A stretch of DNA of 22,355 nt from CAZMNF01 sp964567595 (GTDB lineage Bacteria; Bipolaricaulota; Bipolaricaulia; RBG-16-55-9), in assembly GCA_964567595.1 (NCBI GenBank), contig CAZMNF010000034.1:1-22355 (forward strand), read 5' to 3'. The position numbers and the translations under genes are program-made. Every line of letters starts with the position of its first letter. Position 1 is the first letter of the stretch. This document shows positions 14,132 through 20,887 of the stretch, one piece after another. The notes below the pieces were generated by a model. The model ran no database searches, was not told the origin of the DNA, and saw only the letters and a list, made by a program, of their open reading frames with translations.

Positions 14132-14167
14132 CTATACGCGCGGCAGGAACCGTGAGCTCAAGCGGTT
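14132..14167 (-). promoter_or_regulatory. Candidate DUF411 promoter overlapped by an inverted repeat
   Basis: On the minus strand: TTGAGC (14161-14156), an 18-base spacer, then GTATAG (14137-14132). The -35 lies inside AACCG-N10-CGGTT (14148-14167), whose centre contains TGAGCTCA. A repressor or activator site is plausible. Confidence 0.4.
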
Positions 14168-14190
14168 ACGACAAGCGCCGTTGAGTCACG

Positions 14191-14565
14191 TCAGCAGCGA
14201 GGGGAGCAATCATGGGTCGGCGGGTGATCCAAGCCCGAGAAAGCAATGAATCCCGGCAGGGTAGGTTCGATCAGGCAAAAGCTGAAAGGAAAGGGGCGCG
14301 GAACGTCGAGTGCGCCCGCCGCGACCGCCACAGCACACATACTGCAAGAAGCACTCAAATCCGCCGATCCATCGCGCGAACCCTGGCAGCAGTCGCAGTC
14401 GGCGAGCGGGGTATTCCCCATTGAGCCGAGCGAATCGGCGTAAGCGTGCCCGCAGGCGTCGCCGGCTTGGACGATGGGAAAGGCCAAGAGGACGAGCCCG
14501 ATCGCCAAAACCAGGATGTCGGCCGACCGGTATCTTTGGCGCTTCGATTGCGGGTTTGCTGCCAT
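14191..14565 (-). CDS. Small Cys-rich exported protein, DUF2946-like
   Basis: This protein of about 124 residues, from ATG 14565, has a basic N-terminus and one hydrophobic segment (ILVLAIGLVLLAFPIVQA). A Cys-rich mature part follows: CGHAY, CDCC, then CSMC, and a tail GLDHPPTHDCSPRC. A membrane or signal segment, a CxxC pair and a Pro-rich end are the general plan of DUF2946 and CopL-type small proteins linked to copper. The match is by plan, not by strong identity. An upstream in-frame ATG at 14604 would add 13 residues; neither start has a ribosome-binding site. TATGCT nine bases before 14565 could be a -10 for a nearly leaderless mRNA. It is divergent from a second such gene at 14683. Confidence 0.6.
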   Translation of the reverse strand: MAANPQSKRQRYRSADILVLAIGLVLLAFPIVQAGDACGHAYADSLGSMGNTPLADCDCCQGSRDGSADLSASCSMCAVAVAAGALDVPRPFPFSFCLIEPTLPGFIAFSGLDHPPTHDCSPRC

Positions 14566-14612
14566 GGCGGTTTGAGCATAGCGTCGCCGCACGGTCGCTA
14601 CCATGATCTGAA

Positions 14613-14623
14613 TCAGGACCTGA
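14613..14623. promoter_or_regulatory. 11-bp palindrome in the divergent promoter region of the Cys-rich genes
   Basis: TCAGG-A-CCTGA is a perfect inverted repeat, flanked on both sides by GATC (14605-14608 and 14625-14628). It lies between two divergent small-protein genes and next to a Crp/Fnr-like box. It could be an operator or the stem of a short 5' leader. Confidence 0.35.
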
Positions 14624-14633
14624 AGATCTTTTA

Positions 14634-14647
14634 TTGATTTAAGTCAT
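14634..14647. promoter_or_regulatory. Candidate Crp/Fnr-type binding site
   Basis: TTGAT-TTAA-GTCAT on the plus strand reads ATGAC-TTAA-ATCAA on the minus strand: eight of ten bases of the TTGAT-N4-ATCAA consensus. A Crp/Fnr-family regulator gene begins about 450 bases downstream. Confidence 0.35.
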
Positions 14648-14682
14648 TCACAAGCGCGGTTCGCGCCGGCATGGTCGAAGAA

Positions 14683-15045
14683 ATGGCAACGACAAACCCG
14701 TGTGGGGGACGGATTCGATCAGTCGTCGGGGCCACGCTCGTGCTCGCGCTGTTCGCGACGGCGTTGGGCATCGGCGGGAGTCCCGTCTGTGACAAGCCCG
14801 CGAATGACTCGTCGCATGCCGCATCGGACGCGTCCCCCGCGCCCTGTTGCCCGCAAGACGGCGTCCATTCTGATAACTCGATGGGCCACTGCATGGGGTG
14901 CGCATCAGCCACAGTTCCGCACATTGCCACCTTGACGCCTCCCGACGCCCAATTTCCGCTTCGAGCGACGAGGCATCCCGCCCCGCTGGATATGGCCGAT
15001 CGTCCTTTTCACCCACCGCAGACGTCGATCCTCCCTCCTGCATAA
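14683..15045 (+). CDS. Small Cys/His/Met-containing exported protein, DUF2946/CopL-like
   Basis: This protein of about 120 residues has one hydrophobic export segment (SVVGATLVLALFATALGIGG). The mature region contains Cys, His and Met: PVCDK, SPAPCCPQDGVHSD, then NSMGHCMGCASATVPH. It ends with a Pro-rich tail DRPFHPPQTSILPPA. An HCMGC pair and a terminal PP-rich motif recall DUF2946/CopL small proteins of copper loci. ATG 14683 is preferred to ATG 14671 because it starts MATTNP with a weak GAAGA upstream; the difference is four residues. The Crp/Fnr-type gene follows after 47 bases on the same strand, so they may be cotranscribed. Family assignment is tentative; metal binding is inferred from residues seen. 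Confidence 0.62.
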   Translation: MATTNPCGGRIRSVVGATLVLALFATALGIGGSPVCDKPANDSSHAASDASPAPCCPQDGVHSDNSMGHCMGCASATVPHIATLTPPDAQFPLRATRHPAPLDMADRPFHPPQTSILPPA

Positions 15046-15092
15046 GCCGTTCGACCACCGCAACAGCCAACCCAACCGAAAGGAGCCGATCG

Positions 15093-15899
15093 ATGGTCCG
15101 TGTCTTTCCTTCCCTGGAGGATGCCCGCGTCAGGTCAGATGAGTTCGGTGTGCGCAGCAATGGTCCCGCGGTCGAACAGAGCGCACTGCCGGAATCGGCT
15201 TGCTGGCGCCGACGCCTGGAGCTGCGCTTCGACGCGCTTCCGGACGACGTTCAGAACGCCCTGCGCGACGCCATGCAGCGCCGCTCGTGCGCTCCCGGCG
15301 AGCCCATATTCCGCCGAGGTAGCCGTCCCATGGGCCTCTATCGGATCGACAGGGGCGTGGTCAAAGTCACTCGTCAGATGCCGGATAGCCCGGAGACACT
15401 CGTCCTCCACCTGCGCGATCGCGGCGAGTCGCTCGGCGAGGAGACGCTCTTCGACGGCGTGCAGCACGGCACGTCGGCCTGGGCGTTGCGCTCAGTGGAT
15501 CTGACGCTCGTGCCGCGCGACGAACTTTGGGCCATCCTGGGAGACTGCCCCGAGTTTCTCGAACAGCTCCTGTCGATCTACGCCGCCCGCGTCCAACTGG
15601 CCCAGACCAAACTGACCATGTTCTATTTCGAGGACGTCGAGACCCGCTTGGCAACAGCTGTCCTCGGCTTGGCTCACCGCTTCGGCCAATTCCGCGGCGA
15701 GGCAATCCACATTCCATTGGCCCTGTACCGATGGGACTGGGCGCAGTTCGTCGGCGCTCGTGTTGAGACCGTCAGCCGCGTCTTCGCGCGGTGGGCCAAG
15801 CACGGATGGATTCGCCGCCGAGCGGGTTCCTTGATCATTGACGACCGAGACGATATGGCCAGCTGCCTCGAGCCGCCGTCGCAGACGGGTTTGTTTTGA
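15093..15899 (+). CDS. Crp/Fnr-family transcriptional regulator
   Basis: This 268-residue regulator has an N-terminal extension of about 40 residues, a cyclic-nucleotide-binding-like beta barrel (about 45-160; PGEPIFRRGSRPMGLYRIDRG, then GESLGEETLFDG), a long dimer helix, and a C-terminal helix-turn-helix (about 215-255; QFVGARVETVSRVFARWAKHG). The ATG at 15093 has AAAGGAG seven bases upstream. An N-terminal Fnr Fe-S Cys cluster is not seen; Cys residues are few and scattered. The effector may instead be a nucleotide, haem-bound gas or redox state. The position next to Cys-rich proteins and the copper ATPase suggests control of this island. A near-consensus half-site pair stands at 14634-14647. 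The family is certain; the signal is not known. Confidence 0.92.
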   Translation: MVRVFPSLEDARVRSDEFGVRSNGPAVEQSALPESACWRRRLELRFDALPDDVQNALRDAMQRRSCAPGEPIFRRGSRPMGLYRIDRGVVKVTRQMPDSPETLVLHLRDRGESLGEETLFDGVQHGTSAWALRSVDLTLVPRDELWAILGDCPEFLEQLLSIYAARVQLAQTKLTMFYFEDVETRLATAVLGLAHRFGQFRGEAIHIPLALYRWDWAQFVGARVETVSRVFARWAKHGWIRRRAGSLIIDDRDDMASCLEPPSQTGLF

Positions 15900-15983
15900 G
15901 TGTCCCATGACGGACAAGCCAAGGTCGACGCCCCCCTCCTCGTCGATTTCCGATACTGAGGGATTTGCGGCGTGCGTTGCCGA

Positions 15984-18011
15984 TCATGAAGGGGACGCCA
16001 TGAGCCGCTCACGCACGCGTCCCAACAGCCGAGCGTTGATCGCCACGATGACCGTCGACAGCGACATGAGCACCGCGCCGGCAGCAGGGGACAGCAGAAT
16101 CCCGGCCTGATAGAGCACCCCCGCCGCGAGCGGGATCGCCACGACGTTGTAGCCGGTCGCCCAACCGAGGTTCTGGGCCATCTTGCCGTAGGTCGCCCGC
16201 GAAAGTCTGACAATGTTGAGGACGTCCTGCGGATTGGAGCGGACCAGGACAATGTCGGCCGACTCGATGGCGACGTCCGTGCCGGCGCCGATGGCGATCC
16301 CGACGTCGGCTTGGGTGAGCGCCGGCGCGTCGTTGACGCCGTCGCCGACCATCGCCACCGTCAGGCCACGCGCCTGGACCTCTTGGATCTTGGCCGACTT
16401 TTCATCCGGCAGCACTTCGGCAAAATAACCATCCAACTCAAGTTCTTGGGCCACCCATCGCGCAACCTCCTCGGAATCCCCCGTGAGCATCATCGCCTGG
16501 ATGCCCATCGCTTTGAGCTGTGACAGCGCCTTGCGCGAGTCCTCGCGGATAATATCGGCTAGCGCGATCGCGCCGACGAGGTGATCATCGACGAGGACGT
16601 AGACGACCGTCTTGCCGCCTTCGGCCAGCCGGCCCACACGGGCTTGATCGACGCTCAATCCCTGCTCGCCGAGATAGCCGGGACTGACGGCTTTCACGTC
16701 GCGGCCATGGACCTGGGCTTGGGCCCCCTTGCCGGGAATAGCGTGAAAATCGCTCGGGGTGGGATAGTCGACGCCGTCGTCCGTGGCTTTGCGGACGATC
16801 CCGGCCGCGATCGGGTGCTCCGACTGGCTTTCCAAGCCGGCAGCGAGGCGCAAGATGTCGGTCTCGTCCATGTTGCTGAGCGCGACGACGTCGGTGACGC
16901 CGAAGCGCCCCTCCGTCAGCGTCCCCGTCTTGTCGAAGACGACGGCGTCGATCTCGCGGGCGCGCTCGAACGCGGAGCGGTCACGGATCAACAATCCGCT
17001 CTGAGCGCCAACGGACGTCGAGACCGAGACGACGAGCGGGATGGCCAGGCCGAGCGCGTGCGGACACGTAATAACCATCACCGTCACCATGCGCGCCACG
17101 GCGAATACGACGGGGCTGCCAGCTACGAGCCAGCTGGTCAGTGTGATCGCGCCAGCGCTGAGCGCAATGATCGTCAGCCAGAGGGCCGCCCGATCGGCCA
17201 AGTCTTGCGTGCGCGAACGCGACGCCTCGGCCTCTTGGACCATCTGGACGACTTGCGAGAGATACGACTCGTCCCCCGTCTTCTGGACCTCGACGGTGAT
17301 CACCGAGTCGCCGTTGATCGTGCCGCCGATGACCTCGTCGCCCTCGCCTACCTCGACGGGCTGGCTCTCTCCCGTCACGGCCGCCTGGTTGACCGACGTG
17401 CGTCCATCGATGACGCTGCCGTCGACGGGGATCTTCTCGCCCGGTTTCACCAACACTCGGTCGCCCTTGCCGAGCTCGGAGACTGCCACGTCCTCGGTGG
17501 AGCCGTCGACGTCCACGCGATGGGCGTCGTCCGGCATCAGCCGAACGAGCTTTTCCAGGGCCCGCGAGGCGCCCATCACGGAGCGCATCTCGACCCAGTG
17601 GCCGAGCAGCATAACCACGACCAGCGTCGCCAGCTCCCAGAAGAAGACCTCGCCGGGTAGCCCGAACACGACGGCACTGCTGTAGACGTAGGCGACGCCG
17701 ATCGCCAGCGCGATCAGCGTCATCATCCCCGGCTGGCGCCCGCGAAGTTCGTCGACGGTGCCCGTCAGAAAGGGCCAGCCGCCGTAGAGGAAGACAACCG
17801 TCGCAAACGCGAACTGAGCGAGCGCGTCGCCGGGGAACGCCAGCGCCTCGCGCAGCCCCAGCGCCCCTTGGATCAGGGGCGCCAGGGCAAGCACAGGGAT
17901 CGTTAGGACGAGCGAGACCCAGAAGCGCCGACGAAAGTCCGCCACCATCTGGGCGTGATGATCGTGGCTTTCATGGGCGGTTTCCGCTGAACGCGATGTG
18001 GCGTCATTCAT
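15984..18011 (-). CDS. copB: CopB-type P1B heavy-metal-transporting ATPase (CPH motif)
   Basis: This inner-membrane pump has 675 residues. It uses ATP to export metal; the CPH signature (316-318, ITCPHALGLAIP) marks the P1B-3/CopB group, linked to Cu(II), Cu(I) or Ag(I) rather than the CPC CopA group. A short His-rich N-terminus (ESHDHHAQM) replaces the usual CxxC metal-binding domain. Further marks are TGES (213-216), phosphorylated Asp360 in DKTGTLTEG, the SEHPIAAG nucleotide-binding motif, MLTGDSEE and MVGDGVNDAPAL. The last membrane helix has MSLSTVIVAINARLL, as in P1B-3. ATG 18011 overlaps the end of the upstream cupredoxin gene by eight bases; an ATG at 18026 would add five residues. 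The two form a coupled operon. The symbol reflects subgroup, not a proven orthologue. Confidence 0.95.
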   Translation of the reverse strand: MNDATSRSAETAHESHDHHAQMVADFRRRFWVSLVLTIPVLALAPLIQGALGLREALAFPGDALAQFAFATVVFLYGGWPFLTGTVDELRGRQPGMMTLIALAIGVAYVYSSAVVFGLPGEVFFWELATLVVVMLLGHWVEMRSVMGASRALEKLVRLMPDDAHRVDVDGSTEDVAVSELGKGDRVLVKPGEKIPVDGSVIDGRTSVNQAAVTGESQPVEVGEGDEVIGGTINGDSVITVEVQKTGDESYLSQVVQMVQEAEASRSRTQDLADRAALWLTIIALSAGAITLTSWLVAGSPVVFAVARMVTVMVITCPHALGLAIPLVVSVSTSVGAQSGLLIRDRSAFERAREIDAVVFDKTGTLTEGRFGVTDVVALSNMDETDILRLAAGLESQSEHPIAAGIVRKATDDGVDYPTPSDFHAIPGKGAQAQVHGRDVKAVSPGYLGEQGLSVDQARVGRLAEGGKTVVYVLVDDHLVGAIALADIIREDSRKALSQLKAMGIQAMMLTGDSEEVARWVAQELELDGYFAEVLPDEKSAKIQEVQARGLTVAMVGDGVNDAPALTQADVGIAIGAGTDVAIESADIVLVRSNPQDVLNIVRLSRATYGKMAQNLGWATGYNVVAIPLAAGVLYQAGILLSPAAGAVLMSLSTVIVAINARLLGRVRERLMASPS

Positions 18012-18615
18012 GATGCTCCGCTTCACCGTCTGCCTGTGGGTTCTGGGCCGAGGCGTTCAGCTCGCGGATCTTCGTTTGAGCCGCTTCGGGCAACTCGGAG
18101 TGTGGTTCGGCCAGTCCAGGACCGTCGTGCGCCGCGCCTACGACAACCGTTCCAACCATGCCGACCCCTTCATGAGGAATGCAGAAGTAGTCGTAGACGC
18201 CTTCGACGGTGAACGTCTTCTCGAACGTCGCGCCCGACTCGCTCAACACGCCCGAGTCCCAGCCGCCGGCACCTTCGGGGATGCGCAACGGTTTTCCATT
18301 GCTCGGATCATAGGACGTCGTGGAGTGACGACCAGAGTCAAGTACCCAGCGGACGGTGTCGCCGGGGTCGACTCTGACGACGTGCGGCTCGAAGTGGAAT
18401 TCTCCATTCTCGGTGACCATGCGCACGGTATGGACGTTGCCCTCCGCAGATTCGGATTCGTCAGCCTCATGATGGCCGTCTTGCTTCGCCCCGGCCTCAG
18501 ACCCGGGCTTCGCGGGCCCCATGGGGCCCATTGAGTCCATCATCTGCGTGTGATGCATGGCGAAAAACCCGACAACACCGGCCAAAACGACAACGAGCAG
18601 AATGCGCAAATCCAT
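18004..18615 (-). CDS. Plastocyanin-like cupredoxin, membrane-anchored, coupled to the copper ATPase
   Basis: This 203-residue type-1 copper protein has an N-terminal anchor (MDLRILLVVVLAGVVGFFAM). A Met/His-rich linker (about 20-56, HHTQMMDSMGPMG and DGHHEADE) leads to the cupredoxin domain (about 62-160). All four copper ligands are visible: His97 (GRHSTTSYDP), Cys145, His148 and Met153 (YFCIPHEGVGM). The tail is rich in His and acidic residues (EAEHHE). ATG 18615 has AAGGAGG ten bases upstream. Its stop overlaps the ATPase start, so a common mRNA and linked job are likely: periplasmic copper acceptance or electron transfer at the pump. Fusion of Met/His-rich linker and cupredoxin is unusual. 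The fold is certain; the partner role is inferred. Confidence 0.93.
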   Translation of the reverse strand: MDLRILLVVVLAGVVGFFAMHHTQMMDSMGPMGPAKPGSEAGAKQDGHHEADESESAEGNVHTVRMVTENGEFHFEPHVVRVDPGDTVRWVLDSGRHSTTSYDPSNGKPLRIPEGAGGWDSGVLSESGATFEKTFTVEGVYDYFCIPHEGVGMVGTVVVGAAHDGPGLAEPHSELPEAAQTKIRELNASAQNPQADGEAEHHE

Positions 18616-18644
18616 ATGACGAATTCCTCCTTGTTGCAAGTTAC

Positions 18645-18658
18645 GGCGTTGACACGCC
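18645..18658. promoter_or_regulatory. 14-bp inverted repeat upstream of the cupredoxin/ATPase operon
   Basis: GGCGT-TGAC-ACGCC lies 30 bases before the cupredoxin start, in the only gap upstream of the operon. It may be an operator or a leader hairpin. No convincing promoter pair was seen around it. Confidence 0.3.
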
Positions 18659-18724
18659 TCCAATCGGGTCGATGAGGCGTCAACGGACGCGTTCCGTTTC
18701 GACGGAAATCGGCAATAGCAAGTA

Positions 18725-18982
18725 TCAGCGTCGCGGCGGGGGTAGTTCGCGCACGATGGACGCGGTTGAGGCGAGAAGCGTCAATTCTCCTTGAGAATCG
18801 CCGACGGCAAGCGGGGGTAGTCGGAACGGCTCGGGTGCGCTGGCACTGCAATGCCCGCCGATGCCGTGATGACACAAGTTGTCGTTGTGCCCATGCTCAT
18901 GGGTGGCCACTCCAATCACCGGGAGGAGGGCACTCACGATCAACAGGCTGACGATCCCGAGACAGACGCTTTGTCGAGCCAC
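18725..18982 (-). CDS. Small exported His/Cys-rich protein with Pro-rich end
   Basis: This 85-residue protein has a hydrophobic export segment (CLGIVSLLIVSALLPVIGVA). A dense His/Cys stretch follows (THEHGHNDNLCHHGIGGHCSA), and the end is Pro-rich, IVRELPPPRR. The plan matches the two other small proteins of this island (14191-14565 and 14683-15045) although the sequence differs. The start is GTG 18982, fixed by an in-frame TAG 12 bases upstream; there is no ribosome-binding site, but a good promoter ends six bases before it, so the mRNA should be leaderless. Periplasmic copper or zinc binding is suggested by seven His and two or three Cys. It is probably cotranscribed into, or separately expressed from, the cupredoxin/ATPase operon 109 bases downstream. 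Confidence 0.65.
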   Translation of the reverse strand: MARQSVCLGIVSLLIVSALLPVIGVATHEHGHNDNLCHHGIGGHCSASAPEPFRLPPLAVGDSQGELTLLASTASIVRELPPPRR

Positions 18983-18988
18983 GCTTTG

Positions 18989-19017
18989 AGACTACCAGGT
19001 CGTCAGCACGGGCTCAA
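18989..19017 (-). promoter_or_regulatory. Leaderless promoter of the small His/Cys-rich gene
   Basis: On the minus strand: TTGAGC (19017-19012), a 17-base spacer, TAGTCT (18994-18989), then six bases to GTG 18982. The -35 sits in the palindrome GGGCT-TG-AGCCC. The spacing of -10 and start codon is that of leaderless transcripts. Confidence 0.55.
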
Positions 19018-19104
19018 GCCCCTAAACCTGGACCTCGCTGCTGCTCGAGCGTGAGCTCTTCGTGGCATCCACCGAGTGTCGCCGTTCGGTCCGCTCGGTC
19101 CTCC

Positions 19105-19525
19105 TTATCCCACGACGACGGTCCCCGTCATGGACGGGTGCGGACCGCCGTCATACGTGTAGGTGCCGGGCTCGTGGAAGGAGATGCTCCATTGCGCGCC
19201 TGGGCCGAGCATGGGGCTCGTTTGGCCCGTCTCGTCGAAGACGACGTTGTGCTCGGCGCTGTCACGATTGACCCACGTGACCGTCTGACCGGCCTGCACG
19301 CGGATCGTCTCCGGCGCGAACGTGAAGTCGTCCATTTGCACGGTCATCGCCTCTGGGGTGCCGAGCACGCAGCCCCGTCGTGGCATAGCCGCTGCCGGAT
19401 GGGTCGAGCGGCTCGGAGGCCGCGGCCGGTTCCATCCAGTCTCGCCCGTCGTCGGCGGTGGCCGTCGCCAGTGCCGCCAGCGCAACTGCTAGACTCAAGC
19501 CGACGGCGACGAGATAGGCGGCCAA
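19105..19525 (-). pseudogene. Cupredoxin gene with apparent frameshift and missing ligand Cys
   Basis: Two reading frames together give a protein of about 139 residues. The first, from TTG 19525, encodes an export signal (LAAYLVAVGLSLAVALAALATA) and a linker to GYATTG. The second begins at about CVLGTPEAMTVQMDDFTFAPETI and runs through the cupredoxin fold (IRVQAGQTVTWVNRDSAEHNVVFDE, then GTYTYDGGPHPSMTGTVVVG). The switch falls in a four-base G run (plus strand CCCC, 19373-19376); removing one G joins the frames. The copper site has His (AEHNV), His and Met (PHPSM), but the usual Cys three residues before that His is Gly. So the type-1 copper site may be lost even if the frame is restored. Sequencing error, phase variation and real decay are all possible. 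Confidence 0.7.
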
Positions 19526-19730
19526 CGGGCATCGTGATGGGTTATTGATAGCACCGATGGGGTCTACCTCGTCGGTTGGAGCCCATCCACATGATCGGAA
19601 TCATTCCGCATAGCTCCTCGACCAACGGCCCAAGAGGGATGCCGGCAACACGCATCCGCAGATTCGGAAACGAAGCAGGAGCTGCTGGGCAGAAGCGCAA
19701 AGGGCCACCTGGGTTGAGCCCGGGAAGAGA

Positions 19731-19769
19731 GGGAGTCCCCGGCTGTGCATGCGCTCGACCGGGGCTCCC
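19731..19769 (-). terminator. Hairpin after the Tat cupredoxin gene, probable terminator
   Basis: GGGAG-T-CCCCGG (19731-19742) pairs with CCGGGG-CTCCC (19759-19769), one bulged base, 16-base loop. On the minus strand it begins 22 bases after the stop at 19792 and is followed by TCTCTTCCC, a modest pyrimidine tract. The rest of the 19526-19730 gap shows no gene that I can support. Confidence 0.55.
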
Positions 19770-19791
19770 CCTCAGGAGACGTGCAATCGGG

Positions 19792-20283
19792 CTATTCGAT
19801 CACGAACCGGAACTTCATCCCTTGCTCGTAGTGGGCCGGTTGGAAGCAGCCGACTTCCCACTCACCAACGTGCTCCTCGGTGAAGGCGAAGGTGACCTCG
19901 CCAACCTGACCGGACTCGAGCTCGAGCATTTCGAAGGGAGCCGCCATGTTCTGCTTGTAGCGGCGGCCATCCAGGTCGGCATCCCGCCCGAAGTGCGCGT
20001 CGTGGAGGACCTTTCCCTGGTTGTCGAAGACGAAGCGGACCGTCTCGCCGGCTTTGATGCTGAGCTGGATGTTCTCGTTGATCTGATCGCCAATTTGGAA
20101 AAAGAACGTGGGCTTGTCCGGCGAGGTGTCGCCCATGATCACGGTGATCGTTCGGTCAACGTCGTCTGGCAAGTGAGCGCGGGCCGGTCGGGGATTGAAG
20201 GTCTGGAGCGCCAGCCCCCCAAGGGCCGCTGCCCCCATGGTCTGAAAGAATCGGCGTCGCGTCTGACCGGTTGATTGGGACAT
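19792..20283 (-). CDS. Tat-exported cupredoxin-domain protein
   Basis: This 163-residue periplasmic protein has a twin-arginine signal (TRRRFFQTMGAAALGGLALQ) ending near ARAHLP. Tat export means it folds, perhaps with metal, before export. The cupredoxin domain (about 45-163) shows likely ligands His94 or His97 (LHDAHFG), then Cys146, His151 and Met156 in GCFQPAHYEQGMKF. The wider Cys-x4-His-x4-Met spacing matches cupredoxins with the C...PGHYExGM type of loop, some of which (CopI type) confer copper tolerance; the CopI link is a guess. ATG 20283 is chosen since AGGAGG ends six bases upstream; ATG 20289 directly touches that site. It follows the YtkA-like gene by 95 bases, with a strong hairpin between. 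Confidence 0.9.
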   Translation of the reverse strand: MSQSTGQTRRRFFQTMGAAALGGLALQTFNPRPARAHLPDDVDRTITVIMGDTSPDKPTFFFQIGDQINENIQLSIKAGETVRFVFDNQGKVLHDAHFGRDADLDGRRYKQNMAAPFEMLELESGQVGEVTFAFTEEHVGEWEVGCFQPAHYEQGMKFRFVIE

Positions 20284-20337
20284 GATCATCCTCCTAGTGG
20301 GTTCGTGGGGTGCGCGTGCCATGATTCCGGATGGTGT

Positions 20338-20362
20338 GGGCCCGGCCGCTCGGGCCGGGCCC
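20338..20362. terminator. Strong GC hairpin between the YtkA-like and Tat cupredoxin genes
   Basis: GGGCCCGGCC (20338-20347), loop GCTCG, GGCCGGGCCC (20353-20362): a perfect 10-bp stem, 16 bases after the YtkA-like stop. It has no following T-tract on the minus strand, so it may stabilise the upstream mRNA or reduce read-through rather than end transcription. Confidence 0.5.
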
Positions 20363-20378
20363 TGCTGCCAAAAAGCTC

Positions 20379-20822
20379 CTATTCTTCAGGGAAAGAGAGA
20401 CTCTTGTGGTCAAGTACCTCTTTCTCGAAATGCTCGTGGATCATGGTGCCGTTGATTTCACCCTCAATGTGGAACTCGTAGGGGCCGGGCTCCGTGATGA
20501 TGACGGCGGCCTTGTAGTTGCCGGGCTCGCCGTGGACGCTGCCCAAGTTGAGTTCTTGCTTCTTTGCCCCATTGTCCACGGAGAACGTGAGCGTTTCGGT
20601 GAGGCCCTCGGCAGGCTCTTCCGTCTCCGTATTGAGGACCTCAAACTTCAGCCACATCCGCTCACCGGTGATCAGCGGCTCGTCCGTGCCTCCGAACGTA
20701 ATCTTGTAAGGCCCCGCAGTCGCACTCTCGTGGGCCGAACTCGTCCAGTTAAGGCCCATCAGCCCCAATCCGAGGCCGAGTGCCAACACCAGTGTTGCCG
20801 TCAGAAGTCGTTTTGCGGTCAT
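20379..20822 (-). CDS. YtkA/FixH-like exported beta-sandwich protein
   Basis: This 147-residue exported protein has a signal peptide (MTAKRLLTATLVLALGLGLGLMGL, cleavage near SSAHES). The single-domain body reads AGPYKITFGGTDEPLITGE, then LKFEVLNTETEEPAEGL and a closing GNYKAAVIITEPGPYEFHIEGEINGTMIHEHFEKEV. Strand order and the 'PG.Y' and 'PGPYEF' turns match YtkA-like and FixH-like immunoglobulin folds, which occur near copper and cytochrome-oxidase genes. His residues at the mature N-terminus (AHES) and IHEHF could bind copper; this is inference. The ATG at 20822 has GGGAGG five bases upstream. Its promoter region is shared with the divergent kinase gene and contains the alternating half-sites at 20895-20924. 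Confidence 0.78.
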   Translation of the reverse strand: MTAKRLLTATLVLALGLGLGLMGLNWTSSAHESATAGPYKITFGGTDEPLITGERMWLKFEVLNTETEEPAEGLTETLTFSVDNGAKKQELNLGSVHGEPGNYKAAVIITEPGPYEFHIEGEINGTMIHEHFEKEVLDHKSLSFPEE

Positions 20823-20887
20823 GTTGACCTCCCTTTCCGATAAGGATTCAGGAGGAGGGTACGCGGAGATAAAGCAGACTACTAGAG

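Noticed and set aside
15900..15983. Terminator between the convergent Crp/Fnr and ATPase genes
   Set aside because: No stem of useful length or T-tract could be found in this gap.
16581..17660. Long plus-strand open frame opposite the copper ATPase
   Set aside because: It lies fully inside the ATPase gene, has no ribosome-binding site and no recognisable domain; the ATPase frame has all expected motifs.
19526..19791. A small gene in the longest intergenic stretch
   Set aside because: Frames there are short, start without ribosome-binding sites and have no export or domain signal; only the hairpin at 19731-19769 is supported.
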